Numbered from the stretch's first letter, positions 37,939 through 46,804 are shown. The stretch is DNA of 64,000 bases from Planctomycetota bacterium (GCA_023150475.1 JAKLKU010000008.1:124001-188000), one strand, 5' to 3'. Made by a program: numbers and translations. The notes: generated by a model from the letters alone, not told the origin.

Positions 37939-40900
37939 GTGACGTCCACGCACATCGTCGAGCACCTGTCCAAGGAGTTCTCCACCTCGAGCGAGCACGT
38001 GCGCGCGACGCTCGAGATGATCGACGCGGGCCTGTCGGCTCCGTACATCGGACGTGTGCGGCGCGCGGAGACCGGCGGTCTCTCCGAGACGATGGTGCGC
38101 CGACTGACGCGTCGGCGCGACGAACTCGCCGAGCTCGATCGCCGGCGCGCGACGATCCTGCGCATGCTCGAAGCAGGCGGCGTCACCGACGAGCCGACGC
38201 TCGCTCGCGTGCGCAACTGCGTCGATCGGTTCGAGCTCGAGGACCTGTTCCTGCCGCACCGTCGGCCCGAGCCCGAAGTGCAGCTCGCGCTCGATCGCGG
38301 ACTCGGACACCTCGCCGATCTGCTGGTCGCTCCGCTGGCCGGCGCTCAGGCGACGGACGCGTCGCACGAAGAACACGAAGAGGGCGAGGAACACGATCGG
38401 CCGTCGCTCGCCGTCGCTCACGCGGCGCACGACGTCGCGGCGCCGTCGGAAGACGGCGACTCGACCGCCGCGCACGCCGGGGGCTCCGCGCACACCGGGG
38501 GCTCGGCGCACGCCGGGGACCACGCGAGCGCGCCCGAAGCCACGACCGACTCCGCGGACGCGATCGCCGACGCTCCCGAAGCGCGCGGAACCGACGACGC
38601 GGCAGAGCATGCCGGAGGCACCTCAGCTGCGGAAACGAACGTCCCGGCGCCGAGCAACGCGATCGAGACGGTTTCGACCGACGCCGGCGACGACGAGAGC
38701 GGCCACGTGCTCGTGCCGACCAACGCACACGAGTCCGCCGATCCCGCGCTGCACGCCGAGATCGAGCTCACCGCGGCGCTCGCGCGGGTCTGCGCGCCGT
38801 TCGTGCAGCCCGACAAGGGCGTGCACACGGAGATGGAAGCGTTGAGCGGCGCGATGCGCATCCTGTCGGACCGCCTCGGACGCAACGCGAAGCTGCGCGG
38901 GCTCGTGCGACGCATGCTCGAGAAGCACGGCGTGCTCTCGGTGCGTGCGTTGGTCGACGAATCGCGCCTCGGACGCCACAAGCCGCTGCTCAAGGTCCGC
39001 CAGCCTTTGCGCCAGATCCAAGGCCACCGCTTGCTCGCGATCCGCCAAGCGCAGAAGGAGCGCTCGGTCGCGGCCGTGATCAGCCTCGATCGCGCGGTCG
39101 TCCTGCCGAAGGTGCGCGCGGCGCTCGGCAAGCGCACGAGCCCCGACTTCGCGAGCGTGCTCGACACGATCGCGTTGCGCGCGCTCGAACGCCGGCTCCT
39201 GCCGACGGTCGACGCGGACGTGCGGCTCGAGCTCAAGGAGCGCGCCGACGACGAAGCGCTCCGGTTCCTCGCTCAGCATCTGCGCCAGGTGCTCTTCTCC
39301 CCGACGTTCCCCGGACGTTTGGTCGCCGGCGTCGACGTCAACGCGAAGGGTGACTGGACGATCGCGGTCGTCGACGGCGATTCGAACCCGGTCGGCGAGC
39401 CGTTGCGCGTCGAGGTCGGCGAGAAGGACGCAGCGGCGCTCGGCGCCGAACTCGCGGCGGCGTTCGCCGAGAAGAACGTCCGCGCGTACGCGGTCGGTCA
39501 CGGCAAACTCGGACGCGGCGCGTTGGCGAAACTGCGCGCCGCGCACCTCGCGAGCGGTCTCCCCGGCGTCGTCACGTTGGTCAACGAATCGGGGCTCGCG
39601 TCGTACGCGAACTCGGACCTCGCGCGCCACGAGCTCGCGAGCTTCACCGTGCCGCAGCGCATGGCGTTCAGCCTCGCGCGACGTCTGCAGGACCCGATGG
39701 CGGAGATCCTCAAGGTCGACCCGCGGCACTTGGGGCTCGGTTCCGAGCAAGGGCTCGTCTCCAAGGCCAACGTGAAGCGCACGTTCGACGAAACGGTCGA
39801 ATCCTGCGTCGCGCACGTCGGTTGCGACGTCAACCGCGCGCCGGCTTCGGTGCTCGCGCGCATTCCCGGGCTCTCGGCGGAGCTCGCGAAGAAGTTGGTC
39901 GAGTACCGCGCCACGAAGCCGATCGAGAGCCGCGAAGACCTGCGCAACTCGGGCCTGCTCACCGAGGCGCAGTGGGCGAGCGCGATCGCGTTCCTCCGTG
40001 TCCCGCAGAGCGCCGAACGGCTCGACTCGACGAGCCTGCACCCCGAACAATACCCGCTGGCGAAACGCGTGCTCGAAGCGACCGGCGCGTCGTTCGACGA
40101 GAGCTTCGGCCGGCCCGGCAACACGCGCGGGTTGAAGCGCGTCGACTTCGACGTCGATGAGTTCACCTGGCGTGACCTGATGCGCGAGCTCGGCTTCCCG
40201 GGCCGCGATCCGCGCTCGCGCAACTTCGAGTTCCGCCTGCTCGATCCCGCGACCGACCCGGTGACGATGACCAAGGATCGCGTCGTCGAAGGCGTCATCA
40301 CCAACGTGATGAGCTTCGGCGCGTTCGTCGACCTCGGCATCGAGCGCGAAGGTCTCGTGCACATCAGCGAGATCTCCGACCGCTACGTCCGCGACGCGCG
40401 CGAGCTCTTGAGCATCGGCCAAGTGGTCCGGGCGCGGATCGTCGACGGACACGGTCCGCGCGTCGCGCTGTCGTTGAAGAACGTCCCGCACCCCGAACGC
40501 GAGCCGCGTCGTGGGCGCGGTGAGTGGGCCGAACGAGGCTCGGGCGGTGATCGCCCGCAACGCGGCGAGCGCGGTGGCTACCGCGGCGGCCGCGGAGAGC
40601 GCGGCCCGCGCGGCGGGGATCGCGGCGAACGGGAGGCGAAACCGGCGGCTCCGGTGCGCGCCGCCGTGTCGCGTCGCGACGGTCTCGTGCCGGGCAGCGG
40701 CCGGTCCGCGCGCGACCGGGACGAGCGTCGTGGTCGAGGGGGTCCGGGAGGCCCCGGTGGTCCGGGCGGTCCGGGCGGTCCCGGCGGCTTCGGGGGCGGC
40801 GGTCGCGGCCGTGGTCGCGGCGAACGCGGCGGCGAACGCGAAGAGGGCTTCCGTCCGGAAGACCTCAAGGCCGCCAAGTCCGGCCCGGTCAAGTTCACGC

Positions 40901-40944
40901 CGTTCGCGAACTTCTTCAAGCAGAAGGGCGACGAGTCGGAGTGA
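37939..40944 (+). CDS. tex: Tex family RNA-binding protein with low-complexity insert and RGG tail
   Basis: Tex is a conserved nucleic-acid-binding protein linked to transcript stability; typical members have about 770 residues, this one 1001. The order is: Tex N-terminal helices ('YIGRVRRAETGGLSE', 'FELEDLFLPHRRP'), an insert at about 137-267 rich in Ala, His, Glu, Asp and Gly ('HAGGSAHTGGSAHAGDHA'), the rest of the helical region, a YqgF/RNase H-like domain ('GVDVNAKGDWTIAVVDG'), helix-hairpin-helix ('CDVNRAPASVLARIPGLS'), an S1 domain (about 783-850, 'VVEGVITNVMSFGAFVDLG'), and a 150-residue tail full of RGG, GGDR and GGPGG. The insert is in frame and does not disturb conserved segments. 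The tail resembles RNA-binding RGG boxes. Confidence 0.92.
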   Translation: MTSTHIVEHLSKEFSTSSEHVRATLEMIDAGLSAPYIGRVRRAETGGLSETMVRRLTRRRDELAELDRRRATILRMLEAGGVTDEPTLARVRNCVDRFELEDLFLPHRRPEPEVQLALDRGLGHLADLLVAPLAGAQATDASHEEHEEGEEHDRPSLAVAHAAHDVAAPSEDGDSTAAHAGGSAHTGGSAHAGDHASAPEATTDSADAIADAPEARGTDDAAEHAGGTSAAETNVPAPSNAIETVSTDAGDDESGHVLVPTNAHESADPALHAEIELTAALARVCAPFVQPDKGVHTEMEALSGAMRILSDRLGRNAKLRGLVRRMLEKHGVLSVRALVDESRLGRHKPLLKVRQPLRQIQGHRLLAIRQAQKERSVAAVISLDRAVVLPKVRAALGKRTSPDFASVLDTIALRALERRLLPTVDADVRLELKERADDEALRFLAQHLRQVLFSPTFPGRLVAGVDVNAKGDWTIAVVDGDSNPVGEPLRVEVGEKDAAALGAELAAAFAEKNVRAYAVGHGKLGRGALAKLRAAHLASGLPGVVTLVNESGLASYANSDLARHELASFTVPQRMAFSLARRLQDPMAEILKVDPRHLGLGSEQGLVSKANVKRTFDETVESCVAHVGCDVNRAPASVLARIPGLSAELAKKLVEYRATKPIESREDLRNSGLLTEAQWASAIAFLRVPQSAERLDSTSLHPEQYPLAKRVLEATGASFDESFGRPGNTRGLKRVDFDVDEFTWRDLMRELGFPGRDPRSRNFEFRLLDPATDPVTMTKDRVVEGVITNVMSFGAFVDLGIEREGLVHISEISDRYVRDARELLSIGQVVRARIVDGHGPRVALSLKNVPHPEREPRRGRGEWAERGSGGDRPQRGERGGYRGGRGERGPRGGDRGEREAKPAAPVRAAVSRRDGLVPGSGRSARDRDERRGRGGPGGPGGPGGPGGPGGFGGGGRGRGRGERGGEREEGFRPEDLKAAKSGPVKFTPFANFFKQKGDESE

Positions 40945-40972
40945 CCGCGCCGCTCGGCGCGCAGCGACGACT

Positions 40973-41012
40973 CGGCCCGCGCCGACGCTCCAACGAGCGC
41001 GTGCGCGGGCCG
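40973..41012. terminator. Hairpin between the convergent tex and coiled-coil genes
   Basis: CGGCCCGCGC (40973-40982) pairs with GCGCGGGCCG (41003-41012), with an inner GCTC/GAGC stem. It lies between two stop codons and can serve both strands. No T tract. Confidence 0.7.
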
Positions 41013-41032
41013 TTGCGTTCGTGCGTGCGACG

Positions 41033-42127
41033 TCAGCTCGTGCGTCGCATCTGATCGAGCGTCTCGCGCAAGCGCTCGTCGGAGAGCAACGAACGCAACG
41101 CGGCGAGCTTTTGGTCGGAGTCGTCTTCGACGGCGTTCGCCGGTTGCGCCGGCGTCGCGGGCACCGGACGGATGCCGGTCGCCGAGAGCGGCACGGGACG
41201 GATGCCCGTCGCGGAGAGCGGCACCGGGCGGACACCCGTCTGCCCGAGCTGTGCACCCGTGTGCGCGTACGCGTTCGCGGGCTGGGCCTCGGCGACGCGC
41301 GGAGCCGGCGCGTCGATGCGCGGGTCGTCGAGTTGGTCGAGCAGCCCGAGCGGCACCGAATTCGTCGGCGTGTCGTACGCCGGAAGCGGAGCAGCCGGAG
41401 CCGTCGGAGCGGCATGCGCGGCCGGCATCTGCGCGTGCTCGTGCGTCGGCGTGGCGACGGCTCGCGCGACCGGTTCCGCGCCGCTCGCGCCTTGGAAGAG
41501 CTCGTCGACGTTGCGGCGCACCGAAGCGACGACGCCGTTCAGTTCGTCGAGGCTCGACTGCATCTGGCCGTACTGCGCCTTCATGCGCTGTTCCATGCGC
41601 GCGCCGAGTTGGTCGAGGCTCGCGGCGAGACGGAAGATCGCGTCTTCGCTGCCGTTGCCTTGCGGCGCGGCCTGCGGCTGTTGCGCCGCGAGTTGCTGCG
41701 GCAGCGCGTGAACCAGTTCCCCGAGCGATTGCACGTGCGCCTGCAGCAGGCCGACGTCGTTCTGCACGCCGTCGGTCGACTGCTTCGCTTGTTCGAGGCC
41801 GTCCTTGGCGATCAAGAGATCGTTCGCGATCTGCTCGAGCAGCAGCGCGTCGTCGTTCGGCTGCGCCGCGCGTTTGCCCAACGCCCGCGCCGCGGAACCG
41901 ACCGCGGCGACGCACAGACCGCCGACGAACAGCACGCCGGCTTCGAAGCCGTACTCGCGAGCCGCGCCGAGCACGTCGCCGACGGGCGCCGGCAGGAATT
42001 TCTGCGCGGCGAGTGCGACGCCGACAAACGCCAGCGAGCCGCCGACGACCATCCAGCCGGTGCCGGACGGACGCGACGCGACGGTTCGGTCGCCGTGGTT
42101 CGATCGAGGCGTGGAACGCTTCTGCAT
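41033..42127 (-). CDS. Membrane-anchored coiled-coil protein of unknown function
   Basis: A 364-residue protein from ATG 42127, with GGAGA nine bases upstream deciding the start. Two hydrophobic helices lie near residues 24-42 and 60-80 ('GTGWMVVGGSLAFVGVALAA', 'GFEAGVLFVGGLCVAAVGSA'). A long Gln/Glu/Leu-rich region (~90-210) with heptad-like spacing predicts a coiled coil ('SLDQLGARMEQRMKAQYGQ'). A Pro/Ala-rich linker follows, with a decapeptide repeated about three times ('RPVPLSATGI'). A short charged C-terminal helix ends the protein ('LAALRSLLSDERLRETLDQM'). I recognise no family. Its topology could suit a cell-envelope tether or partition protein, but this is a guess. Confidence 0.6.
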   Translation of the reverse strand: MQKRSTPRSNHGDRTVASRPSGTGWMVVGGSLAFVGVALAAQKFLPAPVGDVLGAAREYGFEAGVLFVGGLCVAAVGSAARALGKRAAQPNDDALLLEQIANDLLIAKDGLEQAKQSTDGVQNDVGLLQAHVQSLGELVHALPQQLAAQQPQAAPQGNGSEDAIFRLAASLDQLGARMEQRMKAQYGQMQSSLDELNGVVASVRRNVDELFQGASGAEPVARAVATPTHEHAQMPAAHAAPTAPAAPLPAYDTPTNSVPLGLLDQLDDPRIDAPAPRVAEAQPANAYAHTGAQLGQTGVRPVPLSATGIRPVPLSATGIRPVPATPAQPANAVEDDSDQKLAALRSLLSDERLRETLDQMRRTS

Positions 42128-42345
42128 GCCGAGGTCTCCAGGGATGTCGCCGAGCACGGATCGCGCGACGAACCTCTCGTCGCGGAGCGAACCCCGGCGG
42201 TCGGGAGCCTGGTCGAGTCCGCGGAGATCCGGTCTTGAGCCATTCGCACTTCCTTCGGGAGGAAGGCTTTTCCGCGGCCCGTGCGCGAGCGCCGAGCGGG
42301 CGCCGCCGCAGCGTTCGGGGAGGCGACTCGGTCCGCGGCCGGGGC

Positions 42346-42351
42346 TAGAGT
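42346..42351 (+). promoter_or_regulatory. -10-like box before the enzyme I gene
   Basis: TAGAGT ends 12 nt before the GTG at 42364. The transcript would start within a few bases of the start codon. Confidence 0.4.
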
Positions 42352-42363
42352 GGGCCGACCTCC

Positions 42364-44094
42364 GTGCGACTCGTCCAAGGAACCGCGGTCTCTCCCGGGC
42401 TCGCCCTCGCGCCCGTCCATGTCGTGCGCGCTTCTCCGGCCGAAGTGCCGACGTGGTCGATTCCGGAGGACGAAGTCGTGCGCGAACTCGACCGGCTCAA
42501 ACGAGCGCTCGACGAGGCGCGTGCGGAGCTCGCGGCACGCCAACGTGTGGTCGCTACCGAGACCGGCGAGAAGGACGCCGAGATCTTCGGCGTGCACCGC
42601 ATGATCCTCTCGGATCCCGGAGCGCTCGCGCAGGTCCAGCGCACGATCCGCGAAGAGCGCATCAACTCGGAAGCCGCGGTGCAGGCGCTGGTGCGGCGCA
42701 TGGAGCAGACGCTCGGCAAGCTCGAAGGTTCGAGCGTGCGCAACTACGCGGCCGATCTCTCGGAACCGTGGCGCTACGTGCTGGACGCGTTGATGCGCGT
42801 CGAGCGCGAGACCCTCGCGTCCGGCGAAACGCGAGTGATCCTCGCTGCCGCCGAGCTCACCCCCGCGCTGATGACGTATCTGCCGCGCGAGCGGTTGCTC
42901 GGCGTCGTCACCGAGGCCGGCGGTCGTTTCTCGCACGGCGCCGTGCTCGCGCGTTCGTTCGGCATCCCATGCGTCGTCGGACTGCCGCAGCTGCTCGGCC
43001 GGCTCGAACAGGGCATGTTGCTCGCCGTCGACGGCGAGCGTGGCCACGTGCAGTTGCGGCCCGCCGAGGCCGACGTGCGCGAGTTCGAAGAGCGCCGTGA
43101 GCGCCGCGCCGCGCGGGTCGAAGTCCTCTCGCGCGTCGCGGGCGAGCCCGCCGTGACGACGGACGGTCACCGCTTCGGCGTCCAAGTCAACATCGAGAGC
43201 GTGCGCGACTTCGACACGTTCGATCGCAGGCACACCGACGGCGTCGGACTGCTGCGCACCGAGTTCCTCTACCTCGAGCGGCCGCAGTTCCCGTCCGAGG
43301 ACGAGCAGTTCCGGCTCTATCGGCGCGTGCTCGAGCGCATGGACGGGCAACCGGTCACGCTGCGCACCTTGGACATCGGCGGCGACAAACGACTGCCGTA
43401 CTTCAAGACGCCGCCGGAGCCCAATCCCGCGCTCGGTTGGCGCGGCATCCGCATCACGCTGCAGTGGCAAGACCTGATGCAGGTGCAACTGCGCGCGGCA
43501 TTGCGCGCGGGCGCGGGCCGACCGTTGCGCATCTTGTTGCCGATGGTGAGCTCGATCGAGGAGATCGAGCTCACGCACCGCATCTTCGACTCGGCGCGGG
43601 CGTCGCTCGTCGCGCAGGGACATGACGTCGAACGCGAGGTGCCGGTCGGCATGATGATCGAGGTGCCGTCGGTGCTCTTCACGCTCGAGCACCTCGTGAA
43701 GCACGTCGACTTCGTCAGCGTCGGCACCAACGATCTCGTGCAGTATCTGTTGGCGGCCGACCGCGACAACCCGTGGGTGGCGCGGCTCTATGAACCACAA
43801 CATCCTGCGGTGATGCGCGCGCTCGCTCACGTCGCCCGAGTGTCGAACGCGGCGCGCAAACCGTGTGCGGTGTGCGGCGACATCGCCGACGATCCGGCGA
43901 TCGCGCTCTTCTTGCTCGGTGTCGGCTTCGACTCGGTCAGCGTCGCGCCGAACTTCGTCGCCGAGATCAAGTACGCGGTGCGACGCACGTCGCGCGCAGA
44001 CGCACGTGCTCTCGCGGACGCCGTGCTCGCATGCGACGACTGTGAGTCGGTGCGTCGCACGCTCGCCGACGCGCGAGCGCGATTGCAGTCGTGA
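42364..44094 (+). CDS. ptsI: Phosphoenolpyruvate-protein phosphotransferase (PTS enzyme I)
   Basis: Takes phosphate from phosphoenolpyruvate and passes it to HPr. The 576-residue length is normal. The N-terminal domain has the phosphorylated H191 in 'TEAGGRFSHGAVLARSFG' (E. coli H189). The C-terminal TIM barrel has 'GVGLLRTEFLYLE', 'MIEVPSVLF', 'VGTNDLVQYLLAADRDN' and the catalytic C504 in 'PCAVCGDIADD' (E. coli C502). It starts at GTG 42364. No ptsH or sugar permease is adjacent. This standalone copy may serve a regulatory phosphorelay as in bacteria with incomplete PTS sets (inference). Confidence 0.94.
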   Translation: MRLVQGTAVSPGLALAPVHVVRASPAEVPTWSIPEDEVVRELDRLKRALDEARAELAARQRVVATETGEKDAEIFGVHRMILSDPGALAQVQRTIREERINSEAAVQALVRRMEQTLGKLEGSSVRNYAADLSEPWRYVLDALMRVERETLASGETRVILAAAELTPALMTYLPRERLLGVVTEAGGRFSHGAVLARSFGIPCVVGLPQLLGRLEQGMLLAVDGERGHVQLRPAEADVREFEERRERRAARVEVLSRVAGEPAVTTDGHRFGVQVNIESVRDFDTFDRRHTDGVGLLRTEFLYLERPQFPSEDEQFRLYRRVLERMDGQPVTLRTLDIGGDKRLPYFKTPPEPNPALGWRGIRITLQWQDLMQVQLRAALRAGAGRPLRILLPMVSSIEEIELTHRIFDSARASLVAQGHDVEREVPVGMMIEVPSVLFTLEHLVKHVDFVSVGTNDLVQYLLAADRDNPWVARLYEPQHPAVMRALAHVARVSNAARKPCAVCGDIADDPAIALFLLGVGFDSVSVAPNFVAEIKYAVRRTSRADARALADAVLACDDCESVRRTLADARARLQS

Positions 44095-44153
44095 CGCACG
44101 TCCGAGCTTTGGGAAGTCGCAAAGCGATGTCTTCGAACGCGCGCGTGCGTCGC

Positions 44154-44159
44154 TAGACT
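44154..44159 (+). promoter_or_regulatory. -10-like box of a probably leaderless gene
   Basis: TAGACT ends 7 nt before the GTG at 44167, the usual distance from a -10 to the first transcribed base. A weak TTCGAA (44132-44137) could act as -35. No Shine-Dalgarno is present. Confidence 0.5.
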
Positions 44160-44166
44160 CTCGCCG

Positions 44167-44904
44167 GTGAGTACGAGCGAAGGAGGAAGAGTGCAGGGTT
44201 GGCGTTGGCCCGAGGAGAAGCCGGCGAAGCCGCGTCGCGGTCGGTGGTCGGCGCACGAAGTGCAACTGCTGAAGGACTGGTACGGGCTGCGCGACAACGC
44301 TGCGATCGCGCGGGACCTGCACCGGACCCCGGACGCCGTGCAGAAGATGGCGGACGTCGTCTTCCGTTCCGCGAAACGGTCGGGTCCGTGGACGGCGCAG
44401 GAGGTGCAGGCGCTGAAGCGCTACCTCGGTGCGTCGACGGCGGAAGTGATCGCGCAGGTGCTCGGTCGTGACGTCGACGAAGTGCGCGGACAGATCACCG
44501 AACTCGGCCGCCTCCAGCACAACGGACGCTGGACGCGCGACGAAGTGAACGAGTTCCGCCGCCTCTACGGCACGCGCAGCGACGAGGACCTCGGCCTGAT
44601 CTTCGGCCGGCCCGTCGAAGTCGTGAAGCGCCTCGCGCAACGCTTCTGCCTCGCGAAGGACAAGGCGTACGTGAAGAAACTCGCCGGTCGCGGCGCGACC
44701 CGCATGCCGCGCTGGTCCGAGCAGGAACTCGACATCCTGCGGCGTCTCTACCCGAACACGCCGAACCTCGAGATCGCGCGACGTCTCAACCGTTCGGTCA
44801 AGAGCGTCGTGTCGAAGGCGCATCACCTCGACCTCAAGAAGGACGTCGAGCGGTTGCGCGAGATGGGGCGCGAGAACGTCGCGCTGCGCTACAAGGTCGA
44901 GTAG
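44167..44904 (+). CDS. Protein with four Myb/SANT-like helix-turn-helix repeats
   Basis: A 245-residue basic protein with four units that start with Trp and have the three-helix spacing of SANT/Myb domains: 'WSAHEVQLLKDWYG...AIARDLHRTPDAVQK' (27-63), 'WTAQEVQALKRYLG...IAQVLGRDVDEVRG' (75-112), 'WTRDEVNEFRRLYG...LGLIFGRPVEVVKR' (122-158) and 'WSEQELDILRRLYP...IARRLNRSVKSVVSK' (183-221). Each resembles 'WT.eEv..L..ly...s...IA..LgRs...V', common in prokaryotic Myb-like proteins. Units 1 and 4 look closest to the consensus. A short basic tail follows. It is probably DNA-binding and could act as a regulator or a nucleoid protein. It is downstream of ptsI by 72 bp. Confidence 0.75.
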   Translation: MSTSEGGRVQGWRWPEEKPAKPRRGRWSAHEVQLLKDWYGLRDNAAIARDLHRTPDAVQKMADVVFRSAKRSGPWTAQEVQALKRYLGASTAEVIAQVLGRDVDEVRGQITELGRLQHNGRWTRDEVNEFRRLYGTRSDEDLGLIFGRPVEVVKRLAQRFCLAKDKAYVKKLAGRGATRMPRWSEQELDILRRLYPNTPNLEIARRLNRSVKSVVSKAHHLDLKKDVERLREMGRENVALRYKVE

Positions 44905-44928
44905 CGCGTCGGTTCGCGGCCGTGCTCG

Positions 44929-45843
44929 TCAGAGCGGGCCGTGCGCGAGCTTCATGCAGAAGACCGAGCCTCCGGACTTCAGGAACTCGCTCGTGTCGAG
45001 CGGCACGACGTCGAAGCCGGCGGCGACGAGCTTCGCGATCGTGCGTTCGCACCGTCGTTCGATGAACACGTGACGGCCGTTCGCGCTGAACGCGTTGCAC
45101 GCGAGGAAGCGGCGCGACTCGTCGGCGTCGGCCTCGATCGGGCGTGGCACGAGGCGTTCGATCAACGCACGCCCTCGGGCGTCGAACGCGCCCGGCCACC
45201 AGAGGCACGCATCGTCCGAGAGCGAGGCGAACGCCGTGTCGAGGTGGTACAGCGCGCGATCGACGAGCTCGAGCGCGACGATGCGCACGGGATACCGCTC
45301 GGCGAGTTCTCGCCACGCCGCGAGGTCCGAGCGCGGTCCGACGCCAGCGAAGAGCAAGGCGCGCCCGAGTTGCCAGATGCCATCACCCATGCCTTCGAGA
45401 CGCTCGGACTCGCCGCGCAACGGTTCGACGACGTAGCCCAGCGCGCGCAGCGCCGCGACGACGTGGTCGACTTCGCCTCGGCGCTCGGCGTGCGCCATGC
45501 GCGAAGGCACGAGCCGCGGTCGCCCGTCCGCGAAGAGTTCACGAGGCAGCGGCAACGAAGGGTTCGCGCAGAACACGAGGTCCGGGTGCTTCGCGAGCGG
45601 CGCCACGACGTCGACGGTGAGCCCGCTCGCCGCGAACGCGTCGTGCAAGGCGCGCCACTGCCGCACCGCGAGCTCGCGATCGACGCGCTTCAGCTCGCCT
45701 CGCTCGTCGACCATGTGCGGGTTGATCGCGTACGCGCACTCGAAGTCCCGCGGGTCCGCCATCAACACGCGGTCGGGGTGCTCGATGCGCGGCAGGTCGG
45801 CGAAACGGAAGTCGAGCTCGTCGACGTTGCGATACAAAGTCAT
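44929..45843 (-). CDS. Amidinotransferase/arginine deiminase-fold protein (DDAH-like)
   Basis: A 304-residue protein from ATG 45843, preceded by GAGGAA. The guanidino-group-modifying fold is shown by 'AYAINPHM', 'LEGMGDGIWQ' with the acidic pair near E150/D154, 'YHLDTAFASL' with H200, and 'SGGSVFCMKL' with the nucleophilic C296. These match N,N-dimethylarginine dimethylaminohydrolase and related deiminases. Possible reactions are hydrolysis of dimethylarginine or arginine, or ornithine/arginine amidino transfer; the sequence does not decide. Its end is 24 bp from the convergent Myb-like gene. The upstream region carries GC-rich repeats. Confidence 0.82.
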   Translation of the reverse strand: MTLYRNVDELDFRFADLPRIEHPDRVLMADPRDFECAYAINPHMVDERGELKRVDRELAVRQWRALHDAFAASGLTVDVVAPLAKHPDLVFCANPSLPLPRELFADGRPRLVPSRMAHAERRGEVDHVVAALRALGYVVEPLRGESERLEGMGDGIWQLGRALLFAGVGPRSDLAAWRELAERYPVRIVALELVDRALYHLDTAFASLSDDACLWWPGAFDARGRALIERLVPRPIEADADESRRFLACNAFSANGRHVFIERRCERTIAKLVAAGFDVVPLDTSEFLKSGGSVFCMKLAHGPL

Positions 45844-46171
45844 CGGGGTTCCTCGCGGTCCGGTGGCCGCGCATTCTGGCAGGCGCGAGCCGAGCGCGGA
45901 GTAGCCGGAAGTCGGGGGAGCCCCGCGGCCGACGGCGCAGCCGGCCTCGCGCGTTCCGAGTTCGTGGGCCACGCGCGGGCAAGCGGGGGAAGCTCGGTGG
46001 ACGTGCACCGAGCTGCGACCGCGCCGAGGCGCCGACGGGCCGGGACGTCGAGGTGCCGGGGCGCCGATGCGGTCGGGCGCCGGGGCGCCGGGGCGCCGAT
46101 GCTCCCGGGCGCCGGGGCGCCGATGCTCTCGGGCGCCGAGCTTCGACCGCGTCGAGCCGAGCCGCGGTCGT
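45844..46171. repeat. 328-bp gap with GGCGCC-rich direct repeats (array at about 46052-46139)
   Basis: Within 46052-46139 a unit of the form CGGGCGCCGGGGCGCCGATGCT occurs about three times with small changes and an extra GGGGCGCC in one copy. Each unit contains GGCGCC palindromes and would fold into hairpins. The region lies between the stop of the zinc-ribbon protein gene and the start of the DDAH-like gene, both on the minus strand. No ORF or RNA gene is apparent. Confidence 0.75.
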
Positions 46172-46804
46172 TCAGCCAGTGATGCGCTGGAACTCGACCA
46201 GGCGCTCACCGCGTGTGAACGCGATGCCCGTCACGCCGTTCACCATCGGGTCGTATTGGGCGCCGCGGCCGCGGAAACGGAACTCGCCTTCGCTGCCGTC
46301 CTGGAACCGCAGGCTGAAGAAGTAGTTGGTGGTCCCGCGCTCGGAGTCGGTCTCGCTGCGCCGGTCGAGCACGATCGCCGCGCGTCGCAGGAGCGCGCTC
46401 TGGCGCAAGGCGATCTGCCAAGCGCGCGAAGCGACGACGCCGACCACGCCGATCGCGACCAGTGCGTAGCCGACGAGCGCCCAAGTCCCGCCGAGCGGTT
46501 CCCCGCGCAAGAGCACCGCGGCGACCACCAGGCCGCCGACCACGAATCCGACGCCCGCGATGCCGCGCAACTTGAGCGCAGGTGCTTCGGCCTCGGCGTC
46601 GATCGGGAACCAGGCCTGCTTCGCCTTGAACTCGGGGTGGTCCGCCAGGCGTCCGAGACGCTTGGCGACTTCATCGTCGGGCGGCGTGGGCTTCGCGCCG
46701 AGCTGCAACGGGCTGCCGCAGTACGCGCAAAGCGAGAGGTTGGTGCGCTTCAGCTTGACGCCGCACGTCGGGCAGGTCGCTAGCGGGGGAGCTTCGGTGG
46801 CCAT
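46172..46804 (-). CDS. Zinc-ribbon membrane protein (DUF2500/DUF3592-like C-terminus)
   Basis: A 210-residue protein from ATG 46804. Residues ~11-30 form a double-CxxC zinc ribbon ('CPTCGVKLKRTNLSLCAYCG'). Two adjacent hydrophobic helices follow ('IAGVGFVVGGLVVAAVLL', 'WALVGYALVAIGVVGVVAS'). The C-terminal domain starts 'RRAAIVLDRRSETDSERGTT', has 'YFFSLRFQDGSEGEFRFRG', and ends 'FTRGERLVEFQR', like DUF2500 proteins ending in a '..RF..F.R' motif. The role is unknown. A TAAGGT box (46872-46877, minus) lies 67 nt upstream of the start. Confidence 0.7.
   Translation of the reverse strand: MATEAPPLATCPTCGVKLKRTNLSLCAYCGSPLQLGAKPTPPDDEVAKRLGRLADHPEFKAKQAWFPIDAEAEAPALKLRGIAGVGFVVGGLVVAAVLLRGEPLGGTWALVGYALVAIGVVGVVASRAWQIALRQSALLRRAAIVLDRRSETDSERGTTNYFFSLRFQDGSEGEFRFRGRGAQYDPMVNGVTGIAFTRGERLVEFQRITG

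Noticed and set aside
38350..38740. Frameshift or gene fusion in tex causing the odd insert
   Set aside because: The frame continues unchanged into conserved Tex segments on both sides, so this is an in-frame insert.
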